Shown here piece by piece: positions 24,146 to 33,249 of a DNA stretch of 41,202 nt. The notes beneath the pieces were generated by a model that was not told where the DNA came from, made no database searches, and worked only from the letters and a program-made list of their open reading frames with translations. Numbering within the stretch: the stretch's first letter is position 1; each line of letters opens with the position of its first letter. This DNA is from Nitrososphaeraceae archaeon (GTDB lineage Archaea > Thermoproteota > Nitrososphaeria > Nitrososphaerales > Nitrososphaeraceae): the NCBI GenBank assembly GCA_025924135.1, contig JAICEO010000002.1, positions 1 to 41,202 on the forward strand. The letters run 5' to 3'. The position numbers were made by a program, and so were the translations under genes.

Positions 24146-24570
24146 TAATTACTCTACTAGATAATATCGATAAAAAATTTAAAATAAAAAGAATTTTTGG
24201 GAAATAGATAAGTTAATAATTCTATTAGGATTATGTTATAAACATATAATTTATCAAGTGCAATCAACATAGTAAAAATGAATTACATGTTGTTTTATAA
24301 ATAAAAGAATGAGTTCCTCTTAATTTTTATGGGTATGGATTAATGGAAAATAAAGCTGATGTTCTTTTTATGGTTTTTTTAGTAAATGGTTAAATTCCTA
24401 CTTACCGTTCTAAAATTGATATGACTATCATATATTGATGGACTATTACAATTGCATATATAATTAGCTTAAATGCTAGCTATTATAGAATGTCTGAAGT
24501 GAAATGTTAAAATCTTCAAATTAACAACAATCACAAAGATAAAATAGTCAAATTTTTATATAATAATTAT
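24146..24570. other. Intergenic region, no gene seen
   Basis: About 425 AT-rich bases. The longest frames are under 20 codons with a start. The last 25 bases contain TTTTTATATAA, a likely promoter element of the S17e gene. Confidence 0.4.
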
Positions 24571-24795
24571 ATGGATCGTGTAAAGAGATTATCAATCCAG
24601 CTTTTGGAAAATTATCCTGATAGATTTAGTACGAATTTTGAAGAAAATAAGAAAACAATTTTAAGTTTAGCAATAATAAGATCTAAAATTCTCAGAAATA
24701 AGATGGCAGGATATATAACATCAAAACTTACCCGAGAGGCCGAACAGGAAAAATCACACTCTGATTACTCGGAAAGTCAAATTGAAGAAAGTTAA
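24571..24795 (+). CDS. rps17e: Small ribosomal subunit protein eS17 (S17e)
   Basis: A 74-residue S17e protein: RVKRLSIQLLENYPDRFST, then NFEENKKTILSLAIIRSKIL and RNKMAGYITSKL, all core motifs of the family (LLE-x-YP-x-x-F, DFEENK, LRN-x-[IM]-AGYI). The C-terminal 20 residues are polar and acidic. ATG at 24571. It is followed after 5 bases by the MoaD/ThiS-like gene and then cgi121, so a translation-related operon is likely. Confidence 0.92.
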   Translation: MDRVKRLSIQLLENYPDRFSTNFEENKKTILSLAIIRSKILRNKMAGYITSKLTREAEQEKSHSDYSESQIEES

Positions 24796-24800
24796 ATAAT

Positions 24801-25055
24801 TTGATTACACTAAAACTATTAGGTGGAGTAAAATTTGCAACTGGAAAAACCTCCATAATCATTGATAAACAACAGTCTACTATAAAGGAAATTATTAAAG
24901 AAATAAAAAATGATTCCAAAAATAGCAAAATAGTAAATGAACAAAATCTAATTATAACTGTTAATGGAGTCGATTCCTCTGTTAGTGGAGGGAAAGATAC
25001 AATTATCAAATCTGGAGACGTCGTTACAATAGTCACAATTATCCATGGCGGATAG
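24801..25055 (+). CDS. MoaD/ThiS family sulfur-carrier (ubiquitin-like) protein
   Basis: An 84-residue beta-grasp protein ending in the diagnostic Gly-Gly (IIHGG), which is activated by an E1-like enzyme for sulfur transfer (molybdopterin, thiamine or tRNA thiolation) or protein tagging. Typical elements are TLKLLGGVKFATGK, LIITVNGVDSS and IKSGDVVTIV. TTG start at 24801, 5 bases after S17e. Which pathway it serves cannot be told; its position next to S17e and Cgi121 fits a role in tRNA or translation. Confidence 0.88.
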   Translation: MITLKLLGGVKFATGKTSIIIDKQQSTIKEIIKEIKNDSKNSKIVNEQNLIITVNGVDSSVSGGKDTIIKSGDVVTIVTIIHGG

Positions 25056-25075
25056 ATAATTTAGAATAAAGAATT

Positions 25076-25597
25076 TTGGGTTTTTTTAAACTAGCTAATA
25101 AATATGTATATTTTCATATTGTCTTTTTCACTCAATATAATGATTTTTTAATAATTGATAAATTGAGAAAAGAGTTTCCTGATAGTTTCATTCAAGCATT
25201 AAATGTTGATATTATTTATAACTATGAACATCTTTTTGAGGTTCTACAAATCTCAAATTTAGCAAAAAGAAGGAATATAATGTGTTCAAATAAAATAGAA
25301 TTAGATTTTTTGTTGAGGGTTATGGGAACTAATCAGATATCTCAAGCTATTAAAGATGGCGGATTAAAGATTGATCAACATATTACTTTTGTTATATTAG
25401 CAAAGAAGTATGAGATAAATAGGATTTCTCAAAAACTTATCTTTTTATTTGGAAATTCTCATGATGAATTTTTAACGGACAAGATAATTTTAAGGAAAAA
25501 AATTGAGAAATATAAAATCAAATATAACAATGACTTCATTAACGAAGAAAATATTATTAAATATCTAACTGAAAAAGCAGCTCTAGTTATGAAATAA
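25076..25597 (+). CDS. KEOPS complex subunit Cgi121
   Basis: A subunit of the complex that makes N6-threonylcarbamoyladenosine at tRNA position 37; it binds tRNA 3' ends and Bud32. The 173-residue protein has the family core: FIQALNVDIIYNYEHLFEVL, then SNLAKRRNI and the signature ELDFLLRVMGTNQISQAI followed by KDGGLKI. TTG start at 25076. The C-terminal 45 residues are helical and charged, longer than in many archaea. It is the third gene of the S17e-MoaD-Cgi121 run. Confidence 0.85.
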   Translation: MGFFKLANKYVYFHIVFFTQYNDFLIIDKLRKEFPDSFIQALNVDIIYNYEHLFEVLQISNLAKRRNIMCSNKIELDFLLRVMGTNQISQAIKDGGLKIDQHITFVILAKKYEINRISQKLIFLFGNSHDEFLTDKIILRKKIEKYKIKYNNDFINEENIIKYLTEKAALVMK

Positions 25598-25968
25598 GTA
25601 GCTTATTTGTTTATTTTTATGGTGCTAAATAATAGAAACTTATAGGTCATTTTTTGACACAATTTTAAGTAGGAAAGATGAACTTTTTCTAATTATTTTT
25701 AAACATCTTATTAGGTTGAAAACCCATAGTAAAAATGCCCTATCAATAACGATACATTTGACCAAATATATTTATGAAATTAAATAAGAAATCACAAATA
25801 AATCTGATATAGAAAAAGAATAATTCATCTATGTGAGATTATAAATGGATTAACTAATCAATTAAGTTCTATCGATTAAGTATAAAATAATTTTTGAATA
25901 ATATTAATATACTTAAAGAGATGGCACTATAAATAAAAAATAAAGAACCATAGTCTATGAGATAATAT
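25598..25968. other. Convergent intergenic region
   Basis: About 370 AT-rich bases between the ends of cgi121 and tyrA, so only terminators are expected. An AATAGAAACTTAT segment near 25630 resembles part of the three-copy repeat but is too short to call. Confidence 0.4.
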
Positions 25969-26841
25969 TTAGTTTTTATTGTTATTGAGTAAATCTATAA
26001 ATTTATACATTTTGGAATAGGAGGAATTAAGATCATGGTATTTTTCAATAGAAGATTTAACATTTGTTAAATATTGTGCTAATTTTTTGTCATTCTTATC
26101 ATTGACCATTTGAGAATATTTTAAGAATTTATTATGAAAGTTTTTTAGTTCTTTTTTAATAAATGGATTTTCGATAAACAGAGAATTGAGTAAATCTATA
26201 TCATCATTTAAAATACTTTCTGATAAAATACGTTGTATTCTATATGTATTTCCAGAATAAAATTCTAAATCGTTGTATGTGTGTGATGCTATAACATCTG
26301 CAAATATTATATTCATATAGTGATTTAAACCCAAAACTACAGCCATAATATGGTCATGCTTAATGGCATTTTCAATTGGTAAAATTTCAAAATTTGGAAA
26401 CAATTGTCTTACAAATTCGAGCTCTTCATTATAGTTTCTAACTGGAATGAATATAGTCTTTAAACGCATGGTAGAAGATGCTCCTGGACCAAACATAGGA
26501 TGGATACAAATTGGCGAAATGGAATTTTGAATTTTAGAAAGAGATTTAAAAGATTTACTTTTAATAGAAGAGATATCAATTAAAACTGAATTTGGTTTCA
26601 TTTTTTGAGAACATTCCGTTATCATTTGTGGTATAACTCTCAAAGGAATACATAAAATGACTATATCAGAATCTTTAACACATGCATTAAAATCAGTTTC
26701 AATTTTTACATTTAGTAGTCTCTCAATTGAACACATATTTTTATCATATGCTTTTATACTAAAATTTTTATTCTTGACCAAATATTTTGTGATCCACGAT
26801 CCCATTCTACCGCCTGCTCCGATAATAGCGATTTTTTTCAT
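25969..26841 (-). CDS. tyrA: Prephenate dehydrogenase
   Basis: Converts prephenate to 4-hydroxyphenylpyruvate for tyrosine. The 290-residue enzyme begins with the NAD(P) motif IIGAGGRMGSW (G8, G10), then SDIVILCIPLRVI, VLIDISSIKS, the conserved ICIHPMFGPGAS, and VLGLNHYMNI. No ACT or chorismate mutase domain is attached; the mutase is fused to the neighbouring aminotransferase. It is the last gene of the aro cluster, 14 bases after the fusion gene. ATG at 26841. Confidence 0.9.
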   Translation of the reverse strand: MKKIAIIGAGGRMGSWITKYLVKNKNFSIKAYDKNMCSIERLLNVKIETDFNACVKDSDIVILCIPLRVIPQMITECSQKMKPNSVLIDISSIKSKSFKSLSKIQNSISPICIHPMFGPGASSTMRLKTIFIPVRNYNEELEFVRQLFPNFEILPIENAIKHDHIMAVVLGLNHYMNIIFADVIASHTYNDLEFYSGNTYRIQRILSESILNDDIDLLNSLFIENPFIKKELKNFHNKFLKYSQMVNDKNDKKLAQYLTNVKSSIEKYHDLNSSYSKMYKFIDLLNNNKN

Positions 26842-26855
26842 AGTAATTTGATTCC

Positions 26856-28232
26856 TTATTTAAGATATTTTTCCAGAATGTCCAAACCTTCATTTAACAA
26901 TTGTGGTGATTGACATGCAGAAATTCTAATAAATTTTTTATAAGAATTTCCAAATCCACTTCCTGGGGCTATTGCTACTCCATTTTGCAATAAATCATAT
27001 ACTAAAGAAATATCATCAGAATAGGCTTGAGCTATTATCTTTGGAAAGACATACATTGCACCATTCGGTATAATGAATTCTGTTTTCATTTTTTGCAACC
27101 TTTTACAAATTAGATTTATTCGTGATTGGATAGAATCAATATTTCCTTGAATATCATCACCTATTGCTACTAAAGCCGAATATTGCATTGGTTCTGCTAC
27201 TGATGTAATGGATGTAGCCTGAACCTTGCGCATTTTTGAGATAATATCGTTATTTCCTATTCCGTAACCTACTCTGAATCCTGTCATTCCATAAGTCTTT
27301 GAAAAAGATGATACCATAATGCTTTTATCATATTGATAGGCTAGAATACTATTATATGTACCAAATGAGTAGTCCGAATAAACCTCATCACTTAAAATAA
27401 ATAAATTATATTCTCTTGCTATAGAAACTATTTTCTCCAGTAAGTGAGAATCAAGTATTTTTCCTGTTGGATTGTTAGGATAGTTTATTATAATCATTTT
27501 TGTATTAACATTTATTAGATTTTCCAACATTTTCAAATTAGGCTCCCATTTATCTTCAAGAGTTGTTTTTAATACTCTCGTTTTAGCACCAATAAAATCT
27601 GCACATTCTTTGTAAGCGGGCCATGATGGTTCAATATTAATTAACTCATCCCCAGATTTCAAGAGTGAGGTAATTGCACAAAAAACAGCAAACCTACCTC
27701 CTGGTGTAACCAAAACTTGTTCTGGAACAATATTCGAAAATTTTTTTGATATCGCCTGACGAAGTTGTGGTAGTCCAGAGATTTCAGTATAATGGTATCT
27801 TTTATTATCATATATTTTTGCTAATTCCTCCTTAACTTTTAAAGGAGGAGGATAATCAGGTTCACCAACTTCCATATGGATTATTTTCTTTCCATCTTTT
27901 TCAAGCTCTTTAGCTTTCATAAATATAGCAATATGAGTCGAACTTTTTTTACTGGTATTTTGATCATTTTGTAATTTTACTGATTCAGAAAGAAGAAGAT
28001 TCAAAAGTCTGCCCGGAAATTCAACGTCCATTCCTATCTCTTTAGTAAGTTTGAGGACGGTTTTTTTTATATCAAGTTCTACCTTTTCATCTTCTATTTC
28101 AATTTTTAATTGTTGTTTAATATTGCCTATTTTTTTTGCTACTTCCATTCTATCATGGACCAATTTAATTATTTGGTTCGTAATATTTCGCATTTCCTCT
28201 CTTAAATAATCTAAGTTTTGTGCTTCAACCAT
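26856..28232 (-). CDS. Chorismate mutase (AroQ) - class I/II aminotransferase fusion
   Basis: The 458-residue protein starts with an AroQ-type helical chorismate mutase domain, about 1-90: LDYLREEMRNITNQIIKLVH with R11, then R28 in DRMEVAKKIG and K34. It continues after a polar linker with a fold-type I aminotransferase: VGEPDYPPP (122-130), YHYTEISGLPQLR, VTPGGRFAVF, the YPNNPTG loop (251-257), SDEVY with D282, and the PLP lysine K312 in SSFSKTYGMTGFRVGY. It would make prephenate and transaminate an aromatic keto acid in one protein. The start ATG is 1 base after the stop of aroC. The aminotransferase may act on 4-hydroxyphenylpyruvate or prephenate. Confidence 0.9.
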   Translation of the reverse strand: MVEAQNLDYLREEMRNITNQIIKLVHDRMEVAKKIGNIKQQLKIEIEDEKVELDIKKTVLKLTKEIGMDVEFPGRLLNLLLSESVKLQNDQNTSKKSSTHIAIFMKAKELEKDGKKIIHMEVGEPDYPPPLKVKEELAKIYDNKRYHYTEISGLPQLRQAISKKFSNIVPEQVLVTPGGRFAVFCAITSLLKSGDELINIEPSWPAYKECADFIGAKTRVLKTTLEDKWEPNLKMLENLINVNTKMIIINYPNNPTGKILDSHLLEKIVSIAREYNLFILSDEVYSDYSFGTYNSILAYQYDKSIMVSSFSKTYGMTGFRVGYGIGNNDIISKMRKVQATSITSVAEPMQYSALVAIGDDIQGNIDSIQSRINLICKRLQKMKTEFIIPNGAMYVFPKIIAQAYSDDISLVYDLLQNGVAIAPGSGFGNSYKKFIRISACQSPQLLNEGLDILEKYLK

Positions 28233-28233
28233 T

Positions 28234-29337
28234 TCAATATCCCTTTAGAACCATGGGAATAAGTCCACCTTTAATTGCATGATCGGACAAAACTATGGAT
28301 ACAATTCCTTCAACAATAGGAGGAGCGCGGGGAACAACACAAGGATCGTGTCTGCCAGGGACTTGCAGATCTACCAAAGAATTTGAAGATAAATCTAAAG
28401 TTTTTTGAGTTTTTGCAATTGAGGCAGCAGGTTTAAATCCTATCCTTATCTTAAGAGGCATGCCAGTAGATAAGCCACCTAAAATACCTCCAGAATTATT
28501 GGTTAATGTTACCACTTTTCCTTCTTCTTTTATAAATAAATCATTATTTTCAAAACCTGTCTTTTTTGTTCCTTCAAAACCAGAACCAAATTCTACCGCT
28601 TTAACGGCAGGAATACTAAATAATGCTTTACTTAAATCTGATTCTAATGATGAAAAAATAGGTTCTCCTAATCCCACGGGTAATCCAACACTAACACATT
28701 CTACTATACCTCCTAACGAATTTCCTGACTTTCTTGCATGCATAATTGAATCCTTCATCATTTCTGCGGTAGATAAATCAGGACATCTTACTTCATTAGT
28801 ATACCGAAATTCTTTTGCATTCTCAAAAGAAATATTATCAATAGATATTTCTCCTATTTGAGTGGTATAAGCAATTGTTTCGATTCCTAGAACATATTTT
28901 AATAATTTCTTACTTATAGCTCCTGCCATTACGAAACTTGCTGTTAATCTTCCGGAAAATCTACCACTTCCTCTATAATCTGCATATCCCCCATATTTTA
29001 CCATAGCAGGGTAATCAGAGTGTCCTGGTCTTGGAATTGTTTTTATCTTTTCATACGGTCTTGAATCTGAATCTTGATTCCAAATTATCATACATATGGG
29101 AGCATTAGTTGTATAACCATTAAATATACCTGAAAGGATTACTACTTTGTCCTCTTCTTTTCTTTGGGTTGTAATAGTGGATTGTCCAGGTTTTCTTAAA
29201 TTTAACTCTGGTTGTATGTCAGCTTCGTTCAATGGAAGGCCTGCTGGACAACCATCTAAAATAGCTCCTATACATAGACCATGGCTTTCTCCAAAACTAG
29301 TTACTATGAATCTTTCGCCTATACTGTTTCCACCCAT
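28234..29337 (-). CDS. aroC: Chorismate synthase
   Basis: Forms chorismate from 5-enolpyruvylshikimate-3-phosphate using reduced FMN. The 367-residue protein carries the signature FGESHGLCIGAILDGCPAG near the N terminus, RPGHSDYPAMVKYG, YRGSGRFSGRLTASF, and later GGLSTGMPLKIRIGFKPAAS and GRHDPCVVPRA. Length is normal. ATG at 29337, 88 bases after the stop of aroA, so it may have its own promoter or stay in the same transcript. The fusion gene follows immediately. Confidence 0.96.
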   Translation of the reverse strand: MGGNSIGERFIVTSFGESHGLCIGAILDGCPAGLPLNEADIQPELNLRKPGQSTITTQRKEEDKVVILSGIFNGYTTNAPICMIIWNQDSDSRPYEKIKTIPRPGHSDYPAMVKYGGYADYRGSGRFSGRLTASFVMAGAISKKLLKYVLGIETIAYTTQIGEISIDNISFENAKEFRYTNEVRCPDLSTAEMMKDSIMHARKSGNSLGGIVECVSVGLPVGLGEPIFSSLESDLSKALFSIPAVKAVEFGSGFEGTKKTGFENNDLFIKEEGKVVTLTNNSGGILGGLSTGMPLKIRIGFKPAASIAKTQKTLDLSSNSLVDLQVPGRHDPCVVPRAPPIVEGIVSIVLSDHAIKGGLIPMVLKGY

Positions 29338-29425
29338 AACATTATACCCAAAGATATAGTAGTACTATATAATGGTGACTTTTAAAGAATTATGAGAATG
29401 TTTTTGTAATTTCATTGTCACCAGT

Positions 29426-30727
29426 TTATTCCCTTAAATTTACATTTGCACCAAGCCTTTTGATTTCCGCTAGAAAGGAAGGATAAGATACATCTATTGA
29501 TTCGGCTCCTCTCACTATTGATTTATTAGTCAACATAGATGCTATTGTAAATGCCATAAAAAGTCTATGATCATTATGAGAGTCAAATTCTGCATTTTTT
29601 AAACATGTTACTGGATTAATTAATAATCCATCTTCTTTTTCACTTATATTAACTCCCATTTTTCTCAACTCTTTAGTAATAATTGAAATTCTATCAGTTT
29701 CTTTGAATCTAGCATGTGAAATTCCAAAAATCCTAACTGGCTTTCTTGATTTCAAAGAAATAATAGATATCGCTGGTAAGAGATCTGGGCAATTTACAAG
29801 ATTGCATTCTATTCCATCAAGGCTATTTGAACCATATATAATGACTTCTCCTTTCCCCTTATTTACGGTAATATCTCCCCCCATTTTTCTAACAATATCA
29901 ATAATTTCCATATCTCCTTGTGGATAATGAAAATTCATTCCTTCTATTGATATTTTCCTTCCACATAAAACCCCTGCTGCTATAATAAGTGATGCTGACG
30001 AAAAATCTCCAGGAATAGTAAAATTTGTAGGATGATATCTAGTATTAGTGATATTGTAATTCAAATATTCTTTATCGTGTTTAATGGATACACCAAATTT
30101 TTTCATGGTTTCTATAGTTGAAATGATATATGGTATAGATACCTGATTTCCTGTAACTCTTATATCAATATCGGACAGACTATAAATACAGGAAATTAAA
30201 AGAGAAGATATGAATTGGCTTGAAATACCTCCTTCTATCGATACCAAACCGCCTTTGATTCCTCCCCCTTTTACTATTAGCGGAGGAGTATTCTTTTCAT
30301 TTGAAGAAAATGCATGTACGCCTAACTGATTGAGAGCTGAAATTAAAGGTTTCATCGGCCTTGTCTTTAGACTTTCATCTCCAGTGAGGATAGTATACCC
30401 ATTTTTCACCAGTGAGGCCATTGAAGTTAAAATTCTAATGGTTGTTCCAGAATTTTCCGCATTAATTATATCCTTTGGAGTTTCAAATTGATTTTTTCCT
30501 ACTATTTGGATACAATTAACATTTTCATTAGATTTTTCAATTTTTACTCCAAGAATTTGGCAACCTGAAATAGTTGCCATGGTATCTCTACTAATAAGTG
30601 GATTACTAATTGTAGATTTTCCTTCTGCAAGAGAAGCAATAGCAATTGCTCTGTGAGTATAACTTTTACTTGGAGGACATTTTACATTACCTTCCAGACA
30701 AGATTTATAAATTTCTAGGCTAGCCAA
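29426..30727 (-). CDS. aroA: 3-phosphoshikimate 1-carboxyvinyltransferase (EPSP synthase)
   Basis: Adds enolpyruvate to shikimate-3-phosphate. The 433-residue enzyme has the N-terminal CPPSKSYTHRAI (K21, S22, R26), AENSGTTIRILTSMA, LTGDESLKTRPMKPLI, GGISSQFISSLL, PGDFSSASLIIAAG, and RFKETDRISII; the C-terminal half repeats the same fold. TTG start at 30727 overlaps the end of the shikimate kinase gene by 8 bases, indicating translational coupling. The normal length and complete motif set support activity. Confidence 0.95.
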   Translation of the reverse strand: MASLEIYKSCLEGNVKCPPSKSYTHRAIAIASLAEGKSTISNPLISRDTMATISGCQILGVKIEKSNENVNCIQIVGKNQFETPKDIINAENSGTTIRILTSMASLVKNGYTILTGDESLKTRPMKPLISALNQLGVHAFSSNEKNTPPLIVKGGGIKGGLVSIEGGISSQFISSLLISCIYSLSDIDIRVTGNQVSIPYIISTIETMKKFGVSIKHDKEYLNYNITNTRYHPTNFTIPGDFSSASLIIAAGVLCGRKISIEGMNFHYPQGDMEIIDIVRKMGGDITVNKGKGEVIIYGSNSLDGIECNLVNCPDLLPAISIISLKSRKPVRIFGISHARFKETDRISIITKELRKMGVNISEKEDGLLINPVTCLKNAEFDSHNDHRLFMAFTIASMLTNKSIVRGAESIDVSYPSFLAEIKRLGANVNLRE

Positions 30728-31574
30728 TTTTTTTTTCTATACTCGCTTTGGTATTATTAATTTTGCAAACTAATGTTTTTCCATATTTTTCTAAAATCCT
30801 TTTAATTGTAATGAGATTTTTTTTCTCAATAATAACGGCGATTGAGGGTCCATTTCCAGAAATTGAAGCTGATATCGCTCCGTTTTCTATTGAAAACAGA
30901 ATTGGGCTATAATCGTATCCCATCAGAGATGATACTAAGAGTCCATTAAGAGTCATGGCCTTCCAAAATTCTGAATGTTCTGCTGATTGAATGGCTTGAT
31001 CGAAAAATTCGGGTAAAACTTTTAATTTTAAAGGATTCTTTCGCGTTGAATTATTAGGAATAAGGATAAGAGATAATAAATCGAGAGGTCCGTTTTCTCT
31101 CCTTAATAGTTTATTAGAGTAATTATCTGTAATTACAAAACCTCCAAAATAGCATGCAGTAGTATCATCATAAGCTCCTGTTATTGTTACTTTGGCTTTC
31201 CGTGAGGCGTCAACTGCCGTATTCAAAACTTTAAAATCATCAATATTTCCTTCTAATAATCCATAACATGCTAAAGATACAGCTGAAGAAACTGCGCTCG
31301 AACTTTTCAATCCAAATCCAATAGGTATATCAGAAGATATAGTTAAAAAAAAATCATTACGTTTAAGTATTTTATTTGGAATGCTGTTATTAATTATATA
31401 TTTGAACAAATGGCTATTTCTGTTATTATGAAAGATCTTTCCCTCTCCTTGGCGCATGTGGATTTCAGCTGTCGTCTGAAGTGATATTCCAAGAGCCGAC
31501 CCTTTACCAGTAGCAATAGCATTGACTATTGAAATAGCTCCATGAACGGTAGCCTTCGTAGAAATAGAAGTCAT
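30720..31574 (-). CDS. aroK: Archaeal shikimate kinase (GHMP type)
   Basis: Phosphorylates shikimate; archaea use a GHMP-family kinase unrelated to bacterial AroK. The 284-residue protein has the GHMP ATP loop PIGFGLKSSSAVSSA, an N-terminal HGAISIVNAIATGKGSALGI, the motif AKVTITGAYDDTTACYFGG, and a C-terminal AISASISGNGPSIAVI. Start ATG at 31574 overlaps the stop of aroE by 4 bases (ATGA). Length is normal. The enzyme sits between AroE and AroA in both gene order and pathway. Confidence 0.93.
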   Translation of the reverse strand: MTSISTKATVHGAISIVNAIATGKGSALGISLQTTAEIHMRQGEGKIFHNNRNSHLFKYIINNSIPNKILKRNDFFLTISSDIPIGFGLKSSSAVSSAVSLACYGLLEGNIDDFKVLNTAVDASRKAKVTITGAYDDTTACYFGGFVITDNYSNKLLRRENGPLDLLSLILIPNNSTRKNPLKLKVLPEFFDQAIQSAEHSEFWKAMTLNGLLVSSLMGYDYSPILFSIENGAISASISGNGPSIAVIIEKKNLITIKRILEKYGKTLVCKINNTKASIEKKIG

Positions 31575-32416
31575 TTAGGTTCTCCAAATATTCCAAATAA
31601 GGCCTTTTTCATAGCATCGATAGGAGCATCGCAACCAGTCCAAATCTTGAATGCTTGTGCCCCTTGTGCAATAAGCATTTCATATCCATATACAACTTTG
31701 GCATTAACTTCCTTTGCTTTTCTAATTAAATCCGTATCTATGGGTTTGTATACTATATCATAGACAATACTATTAGGATTTATATAATTGCGTTCTATAG
31801 GACTGCTTTCATTGTTCAACCCAATAGAAGTGGAATTGATGATTAAGTCAGATTGTAGAGCTAGTTTACAAAGATTCTCAAAATCTTCTTTATGTGTATT
31901 TAAACCTAATTTTAATGCATGTTCTACTAGCTTTGAGGCATTGTGAGATGAACGGTTGACCACCCTGATCTCCTCTATTCCTTTTTCATATGAAAGTGCT
32001 GTGACTATTGCATAAGCTGCTCCTCCAGCACCAATTATCAAAACCTTTTTGCCTTTAAAATCGATATTTCTTCTGTATAGAGGTTGAATAAAACCATAGA
32101 TATCAGTATTGTAACCAATCAATTTTCCCGTGTCATTTATTACCGTATTTACAGCATTGGATTTAGACGCAGTATCATCTAATTCATCAATATATTGCAT
32201 GATTGACATTTTATGTGGAATAGTAACATTAAACCCTGCAATCCCAATGGACTTTAATGATTCTATCGATGGTTTAAGATCTTTAGAAGGTACACGAAAA
32301 GAAATATAAGTACTTTTGATTCCGAGAGCAGAAAAAGCAGCATTTTGCATTAATGGAGACAATGAATGCTGTACAGGATCACCTATTATACAATATGTCT
32401 TAATTGGTGATGCCAT
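31571..32416 (-). CDS. aroE: Shikimate dehydrogenase
   Basis: Reduces 3-dehydroshikimate with NADPH. The 281-residue enzyme has the substrate loop HSLSPLMQNAAF (S18, S20), the NVTIPHK motif with K69, NAVNTVIND, GYNTDIYGF, and the dinucleotide motif LIIGAGGAAYAI. VVYGYEMLIAQGAQAFKIWTG near the end matches the family. Start ATG at 32416 lies inside aroD by 17 bases; the stop overlaps aroK. Standard length. Confidence 0.95.
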   Translation of the reverse strand: MASPIKTYCIIGDPVQHSLSPLMQNAAFSALGIKSTYISFRVPSKDLKPSIESLKSIGIAGFNVTIPHKMSIMQYIDELDDTASKSNAVNTVINDTGKLIGYNTDIYGFIQPLYRRNIDFKGKKVLIIGAGGAAYAIVTALSYEKGIEEIRVVNRSSHNASKLVEHALKLGLNTHKEDFENLCKLALQSDLIINSTSIGLNNESSPIERNYINPNSIVYDIVYKPIDTDLIRKAKEVNAKVVYGYEMLIAQGAQAFKIWTGCDAPIDAMKKALFGIFGEPK

Positions 32417-33098
32417 TATCTAGAAAATATTTGTTAATTCTATCATATATTCTTCTCATTTCTATTACAGATAACTGTCCGGGTGCGATATAATTTTCAA
32501 GAGAGCCATAAGTAAAAGGAGATCCAAAAAATGTACATAAAACTCTAGATATAATACCACAATTGCCCATTGCAAATGTAATTAAATTGATATCTTTAAA
32601 TTTCTCATATAAATTTAATAGTCTGAGAGAATCTTTCACATTAGTTGCCATTGTAACTAATTTTATATTATTACTAAATTTTTTCATCTCGTTAATCTTC
32701 TTTTCTAGATATTCATCGGAAGGTGTACTAAAAAAATTATGCCATGAAATTAGGACGTTGGACTTGTCTTTTAGATAATGATTTAAGGAATAGTCTGTAT
32801 TTATGGTATCATATTCTACATCTAATAACAGGGGATTTAAATCATACAACATTTTTAGAAGTTCAAGTCTTTCGAATTTGTTTCCTTTAAATTTACCTTG
32901 TTCTTCTGGGGACCTCAATGTAAATATAGATCTTGATTTGATAGATTCAATAATCTTAATTGAAGATGGAATTTCAGACCTATCTAAAAAATCAAACCGA
33001 ATTTCTACCATATCACTTAAGTCTAATGCTTTATTTATAGAATAAGATAATTCTTTAATCGTAGTTGCACCAATTGAAACACAAATCCTTCCTACCAA
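32400..33098 (-). CDS. aroD: 3-dehydroquinate dehydratase, type I
   Basis: Dehydrates 3-dehydroquinate through a Schiff base. The 232-residue TIM barrel has MVEIRFDFLD (E32, R34), FTLRSPEEQGKF, LLDVEYD, the catalytic H120 in LISWHNF and Schiff-base K146 in IKLVTMAT. The C-terminal loop SPFTYGSLENYIAPGQLS is the usual substrate lid. TTG start at 33098. It is the first gene of the tightly overlapping aroD-aroE-aroK-aroA block. A 151-base gap separates it from the DNA methyltransferase upstream. Confidence 0.94.
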   Translation of the reverse strand: MVGRICVSIGATTIKELSYSINKALDLSDMVEIRFDFLDRSEIPSSIKIIESIKSRSIFTLRSPEEQGKFKGNKFERLELLKMLYDLNPLLLDVEYDTINTDYSLNHYLKDKSNVLISWHNFFSTPSDEYLEKKINEMKKFSNNIKLVTMATNVKDSLRLLNLYEKFKDINLITFAMGNCGIISRVLCTFFGSPFTYGSLENYIAPGQLSVIEMRRIYDRINKYFLDNGITN

Positions 33099-33249
33099 AG
33101 CAACTTTTCACTAATACAATTAGGTAAATGGATATAAATTTTTTAAATTTTAATTGTTTATACACATTTATATCAAAATACTATATTAACTTGAAATCAT
33201 CTCACTAATCACTAATAAAATAATAAAAAGAAATTAAATGTAAATAACT

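Noticed and set aside
25621-25650. Possible fourth copy of the short repeat
   Set aside because: Only about 12-15 bases match (AATAGAAACTTAT) and the TATAGCTTTT part is missing.
28460-28861. 133-codon plus-strand ORF opposite aroC
   Set aside because: It is the antisense shadow of the well-supported chorismate synthase gene.
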